From the NCBI RefSeq assembly GCF_001020985.1, contig NZ_CP011542.1, positions 3,224,001-3,288,000 of the forward strand: a DNA stretch of 64,000 nt. The letters run 5' to 3'. Positions 36,223-49,260 of the stretch are shown here, one piece after another. The DNA comes from Corynebacterium mustelae (GTDB lineage: Bacteria; Actinomycetota; Actinomycetes; Mycobacteriales; Mycobacteriaceae). Numbering within the stretch: the stretch's first letter is position 1; every line of letters starts with the position of its first letter. Both the position numbers and the translations under genes were made by a program. Below the pieces are notes generated by a model. The model was not told the origin of the DNA, did no database searches, and worked only from the letters and a program-made list of their open reading frames with translations.

Positions 36223-37392
36223 ATGCTTGAGATCTTCATCTATCCGGTTTCGGCGGTCATGAAGCTATGGCATGTTTTTCTCCATTCCACTTTGGGAATT
36301 AACGATTCACTGTCGTGGGTCTTAAGTATCTTTGGCCTTATCATCGTGGTTCGCGGACTGATTACCCCATTTCAATGGCTAATCCTGCATTCCGGCCGGA
36401 TGTCTGTAATGTTACGGCCGAAATTGCGGGCGCTTAACGACGAGTACGCCGATGTGATTGAATACAAAAAACTTGAGGAAAAGGAAAAACGCGAAAAAGA
36501 TTTAAAGCGAGAATACAACTATCGGGTATCAGCAGGCTGCATTCCGCCCCTAATCCAAATTCCGGTTTTCTTGGGTTTGTATCAAGTGCTCTTGCGGATG
36601 GCACGGCCCAAAAACGGACTAGAGACGACTGTTCACGAACCAATCGGACTGCTCACGTCCGACGATGTCTCACAATTTTTACACGCACGATTCGGAAATG
36701 TCCCAGTTTCTGCCTATATTGCCATGTCCCCGGAACAATTTGGCCGGTTAGGTACCACCTATGAGGAAGTAGTTGTCTTCGTCTTTCCATTACTAGTGGC
36801 TTCAGCACTAGTGACGTTTATCAACATGATGATCTCAGTGGTTCGTAACTACTTCACTGTTGATCACGACTCCGCCATTGCTGTGGCAATCACGAGGATG
36901 TTGGTAGTTTTCGCCATTATTGTTCCGTTTATCTTGGTGAAAATTGGCGTCGACGGCCCGGTTCCTGCGGCTATCGCAGCATACTGGGTAGCCAATAATC
37001 TGTGGACACTGATACAAAATGTCGCTATCTATCTGGTTCTTTTCAAAAAATACCCGTTCGATGATGAGCTTCGTAGCTTCCAGAAAGAGCGCAGAGCCGA
37101 ACGTATGGAGCGAAGTCGGGAGAAGCGCAAATTTATTTGGCAACGTCGCTTGGCGCTCATCGGTTTTGTCATAGCGCCGTGGTGGATTCCTGCCCATAGG
37201 ACTAGACTCGCTGAAGCCAACCAGCACTTTGCAGCCAAGAAAGCCGAGAAGCGCGAAACGAAACTGGCCAATAAAGAAAAACGCAACCAACGCAATGCCT
37301 CCCGTAAGCAACACTGGCGGGAAGAACGGTTAGAAAAAGAACGCCAGAAAAAGGCCCAGCAGGAAGAATCGGCAGACCAAGCCGAAACTTAG
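36223..37392 (+). CDS. yidC: YidC/Oxa1 family membrane insertase (paralogue)
   Basis: This 389-residue protein has the YidC layout: hairpin segment with the conserved Arg in VVRGLITPFQ, a charged cytoplasmic loop (EEKEKREKDLKRE), the membrane part GCIPPLIQIPVFLGLYQVL and further helices. The last 110 residues are a basic, low-complexity tail rich in Lys, Arg, Glu. No lipobox is seen. The start is ATG 36223 (TTG 36211 is possible). The usual yidC of actinobacteria lies by rnpA and rpmH at the origin; neither is here, so this is probably a second copy. Its stop overlaps the convergent TetR stop. Confidence 0.88.
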   Translation: MLEIFIYPVSAVMKLWHVFLHSTLGINDSLSWVLSIFGLIIVVRGLITPFQWLILHSGRMSVMLRPKLRALNDEYADVIEYKKLEEKEKREKDLKREYNYRVSAGCIPPLIQIPVFLGLYQVLLRMARPKNGLETTVHEPIGLLTSDDVSQFLHARFGNVPVSAYIAMSPEQFGRLGTTYEEVVVFVFPLLVASALVTFINMMISVVRNYFTVDHDSAIAVAITRMLVVFAIIVPFILVKIGVDGPVPAAIAAYWVANNLWTLIQNVAIYLVLFKKYPFDDELRSFQKERRAERMERSREKRKFIWQRRLALIGFVIAPWWIPAHRTRLAEANQHFAAKKAEKRETKLANKEKRNQRNASRKQHWREERLEKERQKKAQQEESADQAET

Positions 37393-38081
37393 ATGCTATA
37401 GTCCGCCGGTGGTGCGGTAAGCAGTTGCACCGCTAATTCCCGTGCTAACTTCAACGGTTCAACCGACCTGGTTACTTGACCACCGGCCAAGCCGCCGTCG
37501 AGAAGCAGAAGCAATTGATTAGCCTGTGCGCGGCTAGGGTAGCCATTTTTCTCGGTTAATAATTCGGTTAACGTGGCCAATTTCCACTCTCGGTGATCCA
37601 CTGCAGCCTGGATTATTCCGTATTCAGATTCTGATTCAGGTCGGGGATACTCGGTTACTGCATTGTGAAAATGCGAACCACGATACTGTTTTTGCGGTTC
37701 TTCAGCGATTGATTGATCAAAGAAAGCCAGTATTTTCGCTTCTGGAGTCGTTAAATTTTCGCACCGTTTCGCGTATGTTTCTCGCCAATCTGCATCAAGA
37801 GCTTGAAGGTAGGCAATAACAAGCGCATCTTTTGAACCATACAAGGAATATAACGACGCTTTGGCTACATCCGCTTCCTTAAGGATTCGGTCGATTCCGA
37901 TCACCCGAATGCCTTCAGTGGTAAAAAGCTTAATCGCGCTATCGAGCAATCGTTGCCGTGGAGTTGGTCGATTTCGGCGGCTAGAGGATGCCCCTCTGGC
38001 TGCGCCCTTAGCCTTGGTTCGCTGCGTCTCACCATCTTTTGATTGGCTAGCCCTGGCATTACGCAGCTTCGTGGACGACAT
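37389..38081 (-). CDS. TetR family regulator
   Basis: This 230-residue protein has a disordered basic N-terminal stretch (1-40, Ser/Arg/Lys rich) before the TetR domain (RQRLLDSAIKLFTTEGIRVIGIDRILKEADVAKASLYSLYGSKDALV). ATG 38081 was chosen because AAGGAAA lies before it; ATG 38096 is also in frame. The C-terminal domain contains the SHFHNAVTEYP motif common in the AcrR/YxaF group. Convergent with yidC (three to four bases overlap). A spaced inverted repeat (38103-38153) upstream may be its operator. Confidence 0.88.
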   Translation of the reverse strand: MSSTKLRNARASQSKDGETQRTKAKGAARGASSSRRNRPTPRQRLLDSAIKLFTTEGIRVIGIDRILKEADVAKASLYSLYGSKDALVIAYLQALDADWRETYAKRCENLTTPEAKILAFFDQSIAEEPQKQYRGSHFHNAVTEYPRPESESEYGIIQAAVDHREWKLATLTELLTEKNGYPSRAQANQLLLLLDGGLAGGQVTRSVEPLKLARELAVQLLTAPPADYSI

Positions 38082-38102
38082 TACGTTTCCTTCCATTCAA
38101 CC

Positions 38103-38153
38103 TAGACTAATTGGTTCATCGTCTATTGTGGCGCAACTGAAACGGTTAGTCTA
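38103..38153. promoter_or_regulatory. Spaced inverted repeat upstream of the TetR gene
   Basis: TAGACTAA (38103-38110) and TTAGTCTA (38146-38153) are perfect inverted copies. The similarity extends inwards to TAGACTAAyyGkTTC. Two TetR dimers or DNA looping could use it. Confidence 0.4.
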
Positions 38154-38176
38154 CTTTGGCCCTCGTTAGGCGAAAA

Positions 38177-38214
38177 TAGAAAATGCGAGGAGCAGAAGCT
38201 CCTCGCATTTTCTA
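38177..38214 (-). terminator. Terminator after the GlsB-family gene
   Basis: Perfect 17-bp arms TAGAAAATGCGAGGAGC (38177-38193) and GCTCCTCGCATTTTCTA (38198-38214) with a 4-base loop, ten bases beyond the stop of the minus-strand gene. Confidence 0.92.
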
Positions 38215-38224
38215 TCCGTAGTGT

Positions 38225-38485
38225 TTATTTCTTCGTTACCGCCTGAACAATGGTCAGTAGAATCACAGCACCGATCAAACAGGTAATGAAGCTAAAGATA
38301 ATTCCAGCACCAGCAACATTCACATTTAGCAGGCTAAGAATCCAGCCACCTAAAATACCGCCGATAATACCAACAACGATATTGAGCAAAATGCCTTGCT
38401 GCGCGTCAGTACCTTTGATCTTCGATGCAATCCAGCCAGCCAAACCGCCAATAACAATCCAGCCGATCCAACCTAATGCGAGCAT
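38225..38485 (-). CDS. GlsB/YeaQ/YmgE family stress membrane protein
   Basis: This 86-residue protein consists of three glycine-rich membrane helices with IGGLAGWIASKIKGTDAQQG and VVGIIGGILGGWIL, the Transgly_assoc signature. AGGAG stands nine bases before ATG 38485. Members are induced by envelope and osmotic stress; the exact role is unknown. It stands next to a universal stress protein gene on the same strand, with 150 bases between. Confidence 0.92.
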   Translation of the reverse strand: MLALGWIGWIVIGGLAGWIASKIKGTDAQQGILLNIVVGIIGGILGGWILSLLNVNVAGAGIIFSFITCLIGAVILLTIVQAVTKK

Positions 38486-38635
38486 GTTTTATCTCCTATT
38501 TTTCCAAGTATTTGAACATATAAACATTCACAGAGACGTATCAAATAATGTTGATCCATCACCGTGGAATTCCCAGTGTACCTACTTACTGAAAAATAAA
38601 CGACAACGAGTACACAACAACTAAATAACGAATTA

Positions 38636-39529
38636 TTAAGATGCCGGTCGAACAACCACCATCGGACAAGGAGCCGATTGCAGCAACGCTCGCGAAGTCG
38701 AACCTAATAACATGCCCCGGAATCCACCTCGACCGTGGGAACCTACAACCAATAGCTGGGCGTCTTTCGATGCATCCACCAGTGCCCGAATTGGCCGGTC
38801 ACGTGTGATAACCATGTCGACTTCCACATCTGGATACTTTTCCAGCATCGGTGCTAGCCGCTCCTCCAACAGTTGAGTTTGCTCATCCTCGACGATGTTC
38901 CACTCTTGTTGCGCAGCAGCCAGACCAGCAAGCGAAGCCTGCACCTGCATATCCATCCACGTATGAATGGCAATCAGCTTGGTTCCCCGGGCTTGCGCCT
39001 CCGCGAAAGCAAAATCAGTTGCCTGTTGCGATACATCTGAACCGTCAACGCCAACAACAACTGGCCCATACTTAGTGGCCTCGGTAACATCATTATCTTC
39101 CCGAACCACAACCACTGGGCACTTAGCGTGGGAAACAACTGCCGCCGAGACCGAGCCCATTACCATCCCAGAAAGTCCACCAAGACCTCGAGAACCCATC
39201 ACAATCATGGTCACCGTTTTACTCATTTCGAGCAGCATATCAATCGGTGTACCTTCAGCGATGGTGTAAGCGATCTTTAGATCGGGCGCCACCTCTAATG
39301 CTATTTGGCGGGCCTCTTCAATAGTGTGTTCAGTTTCGTTCTTTAACTCGTCGAAAAGCTCCTGCGGCGGAACCATACCCTCTGCATATAAAAACTGCGG
39401 CATGGTGTAACTAGCAGCTATGCGTAACGGTACGCCGCGTTTGGCAGCAGTGTTCGCTGCCCACCGCACTGCATTTTTCGAGGCATCGGAACCATCAACA
39501 GCAACAACAACGATGTCAGTTACAGTCAT
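38636..39529 (-). CDS. Universal stress protein, tandem UspA domains
   Basis: This 297-residue protein has two UspA domains (about 3-142 and 152-296). Each has the ATP-binding pattern GxxGxGGxxGxxxGSVS/T: GSRGLGGLSGMVMGSVS in the first and GSHGRGGFRGMLLGSTS in the second. Such proteins bind ATP and support survival in stasis or hypoxia in actinobacteria. AGAAAGG lies upstream of ATG 39529. It is a single gene between two stress-related genes. Confidence 0.94.
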   Translation of the reverse strand: MTVTDIVVVAVDGSDASKNAVRWAANTAAKRGVPLRIAASYTMPQFLYAEGMVPPQELFDELKNETEHTIEEARQIALEVAPDLKIAYTIAEGTPIDMLLEMSKTVTMIVMGSRGLGGLSGMVMGSVSAAVVSHAKCPVVVVREDNDVTEATKYGPVVVGVDGSDVSQQATDFAFAEAQARGTKLIAIHTWMDMQVQASLAGLAAAQQEWNIVEDEQTQLLEERLAPMLEKYPDVEVDMVITRDRPIRALVDASKDAQLLVVGSHGRGGFRGMLLGSTSRALLQSAPCPMVVVRPAS

Positions 39530-39687
39530 TGTTCTTCGGACCTTTCTTCTAACCTAACTACCATGTGCGTGATTACCACTGTGCGTTAACCGCACCAATG
39601 GGGAGATACTTTTAAGTGTACCCCGTTATATCCAGCCGTGGCACTGGTTAGAACCACCCAGCCTCGAACAGCAAGCTGCGAATATTT

Positions 39688-39858
39688 TTATTTTTCTACT
39701 GGCTTCGGCGCGGTACTTGGTGTCGGATTTGTAGTTGCCGCATCTGCATTAGCAGGGTAGAGGAAGTGATAGATTGCTTTGGCGATATTTGCAATGATCG
39801 CACCAATTCCATCAGAAAAGAACTTCAAGATTGGTTCCAAAACAGCATCCAGGTTCAT
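39688..39858 (-). CDS. Small amphipathic protein of 56 residues
   Basis: ATG 39858 follows an ideal AAGGAG. The protein begins MNLDAVLEPILKFFSDGIG and continues with an amphipathic helix (IIANIAKAIYHFL), YPANADAA, and a Pro/Thr-rich tail (TTNPTPSTAPKPVEK). It has no signal peptide. Short helical proteins without signal peptide in this genus include the mycolated porins PorA and PorH, to which it has a general resemblance only. An envelope peptide is plausible; homology is not established. Confidence 0.68.
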   Translation of the reverse strand: MNLDAVLEPILKFFSDGIGAIIANIAKAIYHFLYPANADAATTNPTPSTAPKPVEK

Positions 39859-39984
39859 GAAAGAGCACTCCTTATATAACGGTACGGTTACTAAGATCAT
39901 CGTGAGAATGCTACGAGATCGTTACACATAATTTAGCAATCCTGAAGCCATGCTTAAAGCTCGCGACACACCCACCCCCTGTAA

Positions 39985-39990
39985 TAGCAT
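39985..39990 (+). promoter_or_regulatory. -10 box for leaderless pseudouridine synthase transcript
   Basis: TAGCAT ends eight bases before ATG 39999, where no ribosome-binding site is present. Confidence 0.4.
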
Positions 39991-39998
39991 TAACCCCC

Positions 39999-40994
39999 AT
40001 GAACCGTTCCGCCAACCGTCGCCGGATGCACAGCCCACCACTTCTTATCAAGGATGGGCTCAACCCTAGCCGGGTTCGTGTGCCAACTGAGTGCGCGGAC
40101 ATGCCTGCGTTCGAGTTTGTATGGCAGCTTAAGATTAGTCAACGGTATCGGCACCCAGACGATACCCAAGCAGAACTCTATGCCGCGTTTGCTCGCGGTG
40201 AAGTCCGGCTTGGTTTATGGCCCCATGACCAAGAGCTTAGCCCAACGACCCACCTTAGCGCGGGCTCTGACGTGTGGTTTTATCGAATGCCCGCGATTGA
40301 GCCAGAAGTTCCTTATCAGTGCGAGGTCATTGATGAAGACGAGAATCTTCTTGTTATAGATAAGCCGCCATTCCTTGCGACGATGCCCCGCGGTAAGCAC
40401 ATCACCCAAACTGCCACCGTCCAACTGCGTCGAACAACTGGAAACGGCGATTTAAGTCCCGCACACCGACTTGATCGTCTAACGTCCGGCGTTTTAGTTT
40501 TCACGAAAAAGCCGGATATTCGAGGTGCCTATCAACGGTTATTTGCCGAGCGTAAAACAGAAAAAATTTATGAGGCGATTGCCGCTGTTCAACCGGAGAT
40601 CGTTCCAGGAACCGTCTGGCGCAGCCGCATGGAGAAAACCGCTGGTGAGGTACAGGGGAGAATCGTCCCCGGCGAGGTTAACGCGATCACGAATGTCTAC
40701 TCCCAGACGCTTTGCGACGCGCCCCGGATGTCCACATTGCGCAAAATTCACGGCGACTCCCTGCCGCAACAAGCACTCTACGTCCTTCGACCAGAAACTG
40801 GTCGCACACATCAATTACGACTCCACATGTGGGCCGCAGGTATTGCCATTTTGGGGGATCCGGCCTACCCAATTATCGAACCAGAAAACTACGAGGATTT
40901 CGGCACCCCCATGCACCTCACAGCCCGTGAACTACGCTTTGACGATCCGCTCACCGGTAAACCGCGGGTGTTTCGCTCAAATCGACAGTGGTAA
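39999..40994 (+). CDS. RluA-family pseudouridine synthase
   Basis: This 331-residue protein has the RluA signature HRLDRLTSGVLVF (catalytic Asp in LDRLTSG), followed by YQRLFAERKTEKIYEA and the C-terminal RPETGRTHQLRLHMW. It converts uridine to pseudouridine in 23S rRNA or tRNA; the exact site is not readable. It lacks an S4 domain. The start at ATG 39999 fits a leaderless transcript; the first 25 residues are basic. Single gene, divergent from the small amphipathic gene. Confidence 0.9.
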   Translation: MNRSANRRRMHSPPLLIKDGLNPSRVRVPTECADMPAFEFVWQLKISQRYRHPDDTQAELYAAFARGEVRLGLWPHDQELSPTTHLSAGSDVWFYRMPAIEPEVPYQCEVIDEDENLLVIDKPPFLATMPRGKHITQTATVQLRRTTGNGDLSPAHRLDRLTSGVLVFTKKPDIRGAYQRLFAERKTEKIYEAIAAVQPEIVPGTVWRSRMEKTAGEVQGRIVPGEVNAITNVYSQTLCDAPRMSTLRKIHGDSLPQQALYVLRPETGRTHQLRLHMWAAGIAILGDPAYPIIEPENYEDFGTPMHLTARELRFDDPLTGKPRVFRSNRQW

Positions 40995-40996
40995 CC

Positions 40997-41470
40997 CTAG
41001 CTCCCCAACTGCCGTCTATTCGTACCGTCAAGCTCAGTTGCAGACATCTTCTTGCCTGCTACATGCAGCATGAAGAAGATAAACAATGGAATACACAACC
41101 AAATTGGCCAAAAATAAACAAAACCAGATGTGGCACTCACGATCAACCAAATCACGACGTTGAGAGCGGTAACCCCAGCCATAAGATAAAACGGCACGCT
41201 TAACGCTGTAGCAACAAGACTAGTTGGTTGTGAATTTTGCACCCCGTACTGATTCTTAGGCACCGGATTATTCGGTACAAGAGCAGCTAACCGTGGCTGC
41301 AGCGGTGCCACCACTGCAAGAGCATCATGGGAAGTAGAAGCAGCAGCAACCTGAGCCAACGTAGAATCAAGTTGTTGCAAGTCAATGACACCTAACGAAA
41401 ATGCTTGGTTGGCTATTTCCGTTGCCGCCTGATACCCGTCTGCAGGTAGTCCGAAATCTGTAGAGGTCAT
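40997..41470 (-). CDS. DUF1707 domain membrane protein
   Basis: This 157-residue protein has an N-terminal DUF1707-like region (about 8-62, AATEIANQAFSLGVIDLQQLDSTLAQVAAA) followed by two membrane helices (about 95-150, including VTALNVVIWLIVSATSG). The DUF1707 part is a small helical domain found at the start of many actinobacterial membrane proteins. It is convergent with the pseudouridine synthase gene, two bases apart. Function unknown. Confidence 0.82.
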   Translation of the reverse strand: MTSTDFGLPADGYQAATEIANQAFSLGVIDLQQLDSTLAQVAAASTSHDALAVVAPLQPRLAALVPNNPVPKNQYGVQNSQPTSLVATALSVPFYLMAGVTALNVVIWLIVSATSGFVYFWPIWLCIPLFIFFMLHVAGKKMSATELDGTNRRQLGS

Positions 41471-41649
41471 CCTTAACTTTCCTTGTTCTTACGAGAGCAG
41501 GTGAAAACACCATCATTCTAAACTAGATATACAGCCCAAAACCATAGATCGAAATTAATTCAATACCCTAACGGTGCAGAAAACCGTTACGGCTACGGAA
41601 AATATCACACTTCAGGCGCCACCAGCCCTTTCTACTTAAAATCATTCCC

Positions 41650-41655
41650 TACACT
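41650..41655 (+). promoter_or_regulatory. -10 box for leaderless lipoprotein transcript
   Basis: TACACT ends six bases before ATG 41662, so transcription most likely starts at or next to the A of the start codon. Confidence 0.5.
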
Positions 41656-41661
41656 TGTGGA

Positions 41662-43182
41662 ATGACCTTATTTCCTCTTCGACTGACTACTGCGCTGGTG
41701 CTTTCCGCACTTTCGTTGAGCGCTTGCGCCTCCGAAATCCCTGCCGAACCAACCTCAACAGCAGAAGAATCTATCCCGGAACCAGATGGCCCTCACGCAC
41801 CAGCAGACCGTCCTTTGGAACCTGAATCCACAACTGTAAATGCAGCAGGAACAGCCCAGATCACCCAACTGGACTTAGGAAATACAACGGATAACGGCTA
41901 CAGCGCGCCCATTCGAGGCATCCTAATCACCCCCACAACTGAAAAACCTGCACCGTTGATCGTGCTTAGCCACTTACGCGCGCCTAACTGCGGTGAACAC
42001 ACGTTTGCTTTTCCTTGCCCTAACGGCGAAACTGAACACCGCTATGACCACGGAATGATCTATCTCGGTGAAGCTCTCGCCGAACACGGCTACGCCACCG
42101 TCATCCCTGATCTAGGTGGAATTTTCTCTGGCGGGGATGTGGAAAGTCCCTACAGCCAAAAACAGATGTGGAAACAAGCGGTTGGTGCGCTCGTCGAAAA
42201 GCTCCCAGCAGAAAAAATCAACCGTGACACTATCGGCTTGTTTGCGCATTCACGTTCAGGTGCCTTCGTGGATTCTGCAATCGAGCTTTTTGGTGAAGGA
42301 AAACTACGTTCTGTCTACACCTATGGACCAGCATATGACACATTCGACATCGCCGAAATTTCGCCAGCACCAGCAGATATCCCCTATTTTTCGCTTATAG
42401 GAGATGCAGACATAGATGTTGGGCCCTCAGCAAATCTCTGGATCGGCCACTACTTAGATCAGGAGCGCACACAGCCGGCTCTTGTCGCTCAAGCACCAGG
42501 TCTTGGACACATGCTAATCAACCGTGGCGCCAAAGATGAGCGAATCGGATGCGAAGAAATCGACTGCCCTGATGCCGCCGCCCATGAACGAATCCTTACT
42601 GAATCCGCCGTTGAATGGTTTGATGCGACTTTGCTGGGTGCTAAAACTACACTTCCCGTGATAAACAGTGACCAGCTACCAGAAGCTCTCGCTGGGGTGG
42701 ATGCCCGATGGTTAGCTGCGACGCCTAACGCCACTTACCGCATCAGCGCGCAACAGCTCGGACAGGTATGTCACCATGCAGATCCCATGAACCCTATAAA
42801 GCTGCCCGACGCCTGCACCGAACCAGAAAGAGGAGTCGTGCAGGTACTCACTGGAGTGACGCAGACCCAAGAATCCCAAGTTGAGGTAAATGTTGCCCAG
42901 GCGAAAACCATGGCTATTCATTTGTCCCCATCCGGTTCCTATGACACCGACAACGTGGTAACTATCACACTCACATTGAACACCGGTGAAGCTATCCCAA
43001 TACCGCTCGATCCTAAGCACGCCGCACTACGAAACCGTGCCAATGCTATCGAGAACGGGTCTTACACCCTTGGTACGATCCGCATCCCGCTACCTGAAGT
43101 AGTTCGCAACGCCACCATAACGAAGGTAGAAATAGCTGCACCAAATCACCCAATTGAAGTACGCGGTATAGATTTTTCTTAA
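41662..43182 (+). CDS. Alpha/beta hydrolase lipoprotein
   Basis: This 506-residue secreted lipoprotein has a signal peptide with lipobox LSLSAC (lipidated Cys about residue 22), a Pro/Glu/Thr linker, then an alpha/beta hydrolase domain. Its nucleophile elbow is GLFAHSRSGAF (Ser of SRSG in the GxSxG-like motif), the acid is in LIGDADIDV and the His is in GLGHMLIN. After about residue 330 a beta-rich domain without recognised homology follows. An envelope esterase or lipase is likely, and the mycolate-bearing envelope gives possible substrates. The gene ends at a strong terminator. Confidence 0.83.
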   Translation: MTLFPLRLTTALVLSALSLSACASEIPAEPTSTAEESIPEPDGPHAPADRPLEPESTTVNAAGTAQITQLDLGNTTDNGYSAPIRGILITPTTEKPAPLIVLSHLRAPNCGEHTFAFPCPNGETEHRYDHGMIYLGEALAEHGYATVIPDLGGIFSGGDVESPYSQKQMWKQAVGALVEKLPAEKINRDTIGLFAHSRSGAFVDSAIELFGEGKLRSVYTYGPAYDTFDIAEISPAPADIPYFSLIGDADIDVGPSANLWIGHYLDQERTQPALVAQAPGLGHMLINRGAKDERIGCEEIDCPDAAAHERILTESAVEWFDATLLGAKTTLPVINSDQLPEALAGVDARWLAATPNATYRISAQQLGQVCHHADPMNPIKLPDACTEPERGVVQVLTGVTQTQESQVEVNVAQAKTMAIHLSPSGSYDTDNVVTITLTLNTGEAIPIPLDPKHAALRNRANAIENGSYTLGTIRIPLPEVVRNATITKVEIAAPNHPIEVRGIDFS

Positions 43183-43192
43183 CGACGACTAG

Positions 43193-43221
43193 AAGGCTTT
43201 TGGCAATCCGCCAAAAGCCTT
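43193..43221 (+). terminator. Terminator after the hydrolase gene
   Basis: Perfect 12-bp arms AAGGCTTTTGGC (43193-43204) and GCCAAAAGCCTT (43210-43221). Confidence 0.85.
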
Positions 43222-43242
43222 GCTTGATTATTTGTGAAATGG

Positions 43243-43288
43243 AAAAACATCTTTACGACAGAGCCGAAGCACTGTCGTAAAGATGTTT
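43243..43288. terminator. Main rRNA operon terminator (bidirectional)
   Basis: Perfect 17-bp arms AAACATCTTTACGACAG (43245-43261) and CTGTCGTAAAGATGTTT (43272-43288), with a 10-base loop. The minus strand then has TTTTTCC and the plus strand a T-rich run. Confidence 0.93.
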
Positions 43289-43309
43289 GTTTTTGTTTGG
43301 GTATGTTTT

Positions 43310-43336
43310 AACCCCCACCTGTGTTGGGTGGGGGTT
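43310..43336 (-). terminator. First terminator behind 5S rRNA
   Basis: Ten-bp arms AACCCCCACC (43310-43319) and GGTGGGGGTT (43327-43336) lie just past the 5S gene, before the main terminator. Tandem terminators are usual for rRNA operons. Confidence 0.8.
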
Positions 43337-43353
43337 TGTTTGTTGAGTTTTTG

Positions 43354-43473
43354 TGGTCGGCGGTGTCTTACTCTCCCACAAACTTCCGTTTGCAGTACCA
43401 TCAGCGCTGTCGGGCTTAGCTTCCGGGTTCGGGATGGGTCCGGGCGTGTCCCCGACGCTATTGCCACCGACAC
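43354..43473 (-). rRNA. rrf: 5S ribosomal RNA
   Basis: The minus strand from 43473 reads GTGTCGGTGGCAATAGCGTC and has the universal CCGAACCCGGAAGCTAAGCC and GATGGTACTGC segments. It ends in a helix with the 5' end (GCCGACCAC). About 120 nucleotides. The exact ends are approximate by a few bases. Confidence 0.95.
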
Positions 43474-43571
43474 GATCATTATTATTATTGTTGTTTTTGT
43501 TTTGTGGTGGTGTTGTGTCAGATACTGTGTAGTGGACGCGGTTTTTGTGTTTGTTTTGGTTGGTTTTTGGG

Positions 43572-48607
<5,036 letters not shown>

Positions 48608-49260
48608 AAAAACAAGAACAAAAACAATTCCTGCACGGCTCTGCGAAAAGCCCAAAACCAGCAAAAAACAAACAACCAACAAAAAACAACGATCAGCCAA
48701 AACCAACCGCCATCAAAAAATTGATCATTAAAAAAACAACAACCACACACCCCACACAAAGCAGGACACACAGTCATCAAAAACAGTCCCCTCACCACGT
48801 TGGACGGGAATCACAACATAAGCAAAGAAACCAACAAAAAACAACAAGCCATCAACCCATCATCTTCTGCACAGCTAGTCATTTAACAAGCAAGCCACAC
48901 TTGCCAGCCACAACCAAAAGCCACAACAAAAAACAACAAGAAAACAACCAAAAAAACAAAAGTACATTGGCACACTATTGAGTTCTCAAACAACATGAAC
49001 AGACCTAACAAACTCTTCTTTGAAGAGATTTGTAAAAGTAATTCCTGTTCGTCCCGCTTGTTTTCCTCCTGCCATTCTCTCACTTTGTGAGGGGCAGTGT
49101 CGGTCGCGGCGACTCATATAAAGTTACACATTAACGCGGAACAAAACAAATCCGCAGGTTAATGCTATATTTTTGTTAAGTCCCCGCTGCGCACTGAGCC
49201 GTTTATTCAAATGTGCGCAACGGGGACGGCTTCATAATGCGTCAGAGTGTTTTCTTGTTA
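48608..49260 (-). promoter_or_regulatory. rRNA leader and promoter region
   Basis: This stretch without genes is the leader of the rRNA operon. It holds a repeat of the spacer element at 48973-48995 (minus strand TTGAGAACTCAATAGTG). A possible promoter further upstream near 49105-49145 has TTGTTC and TTATAT 17 bases apart. The part 48610-48960 is very A-rich on the plus strand. No credible protein gene was seen. Confidence 0.6.

Noticed and set aside
39551..39562. DtxR-like half-site TTAGGTTAG before the universal stress protein gene
   Set aside because: Only one half matches; the second half of the 19-bp site is absent.
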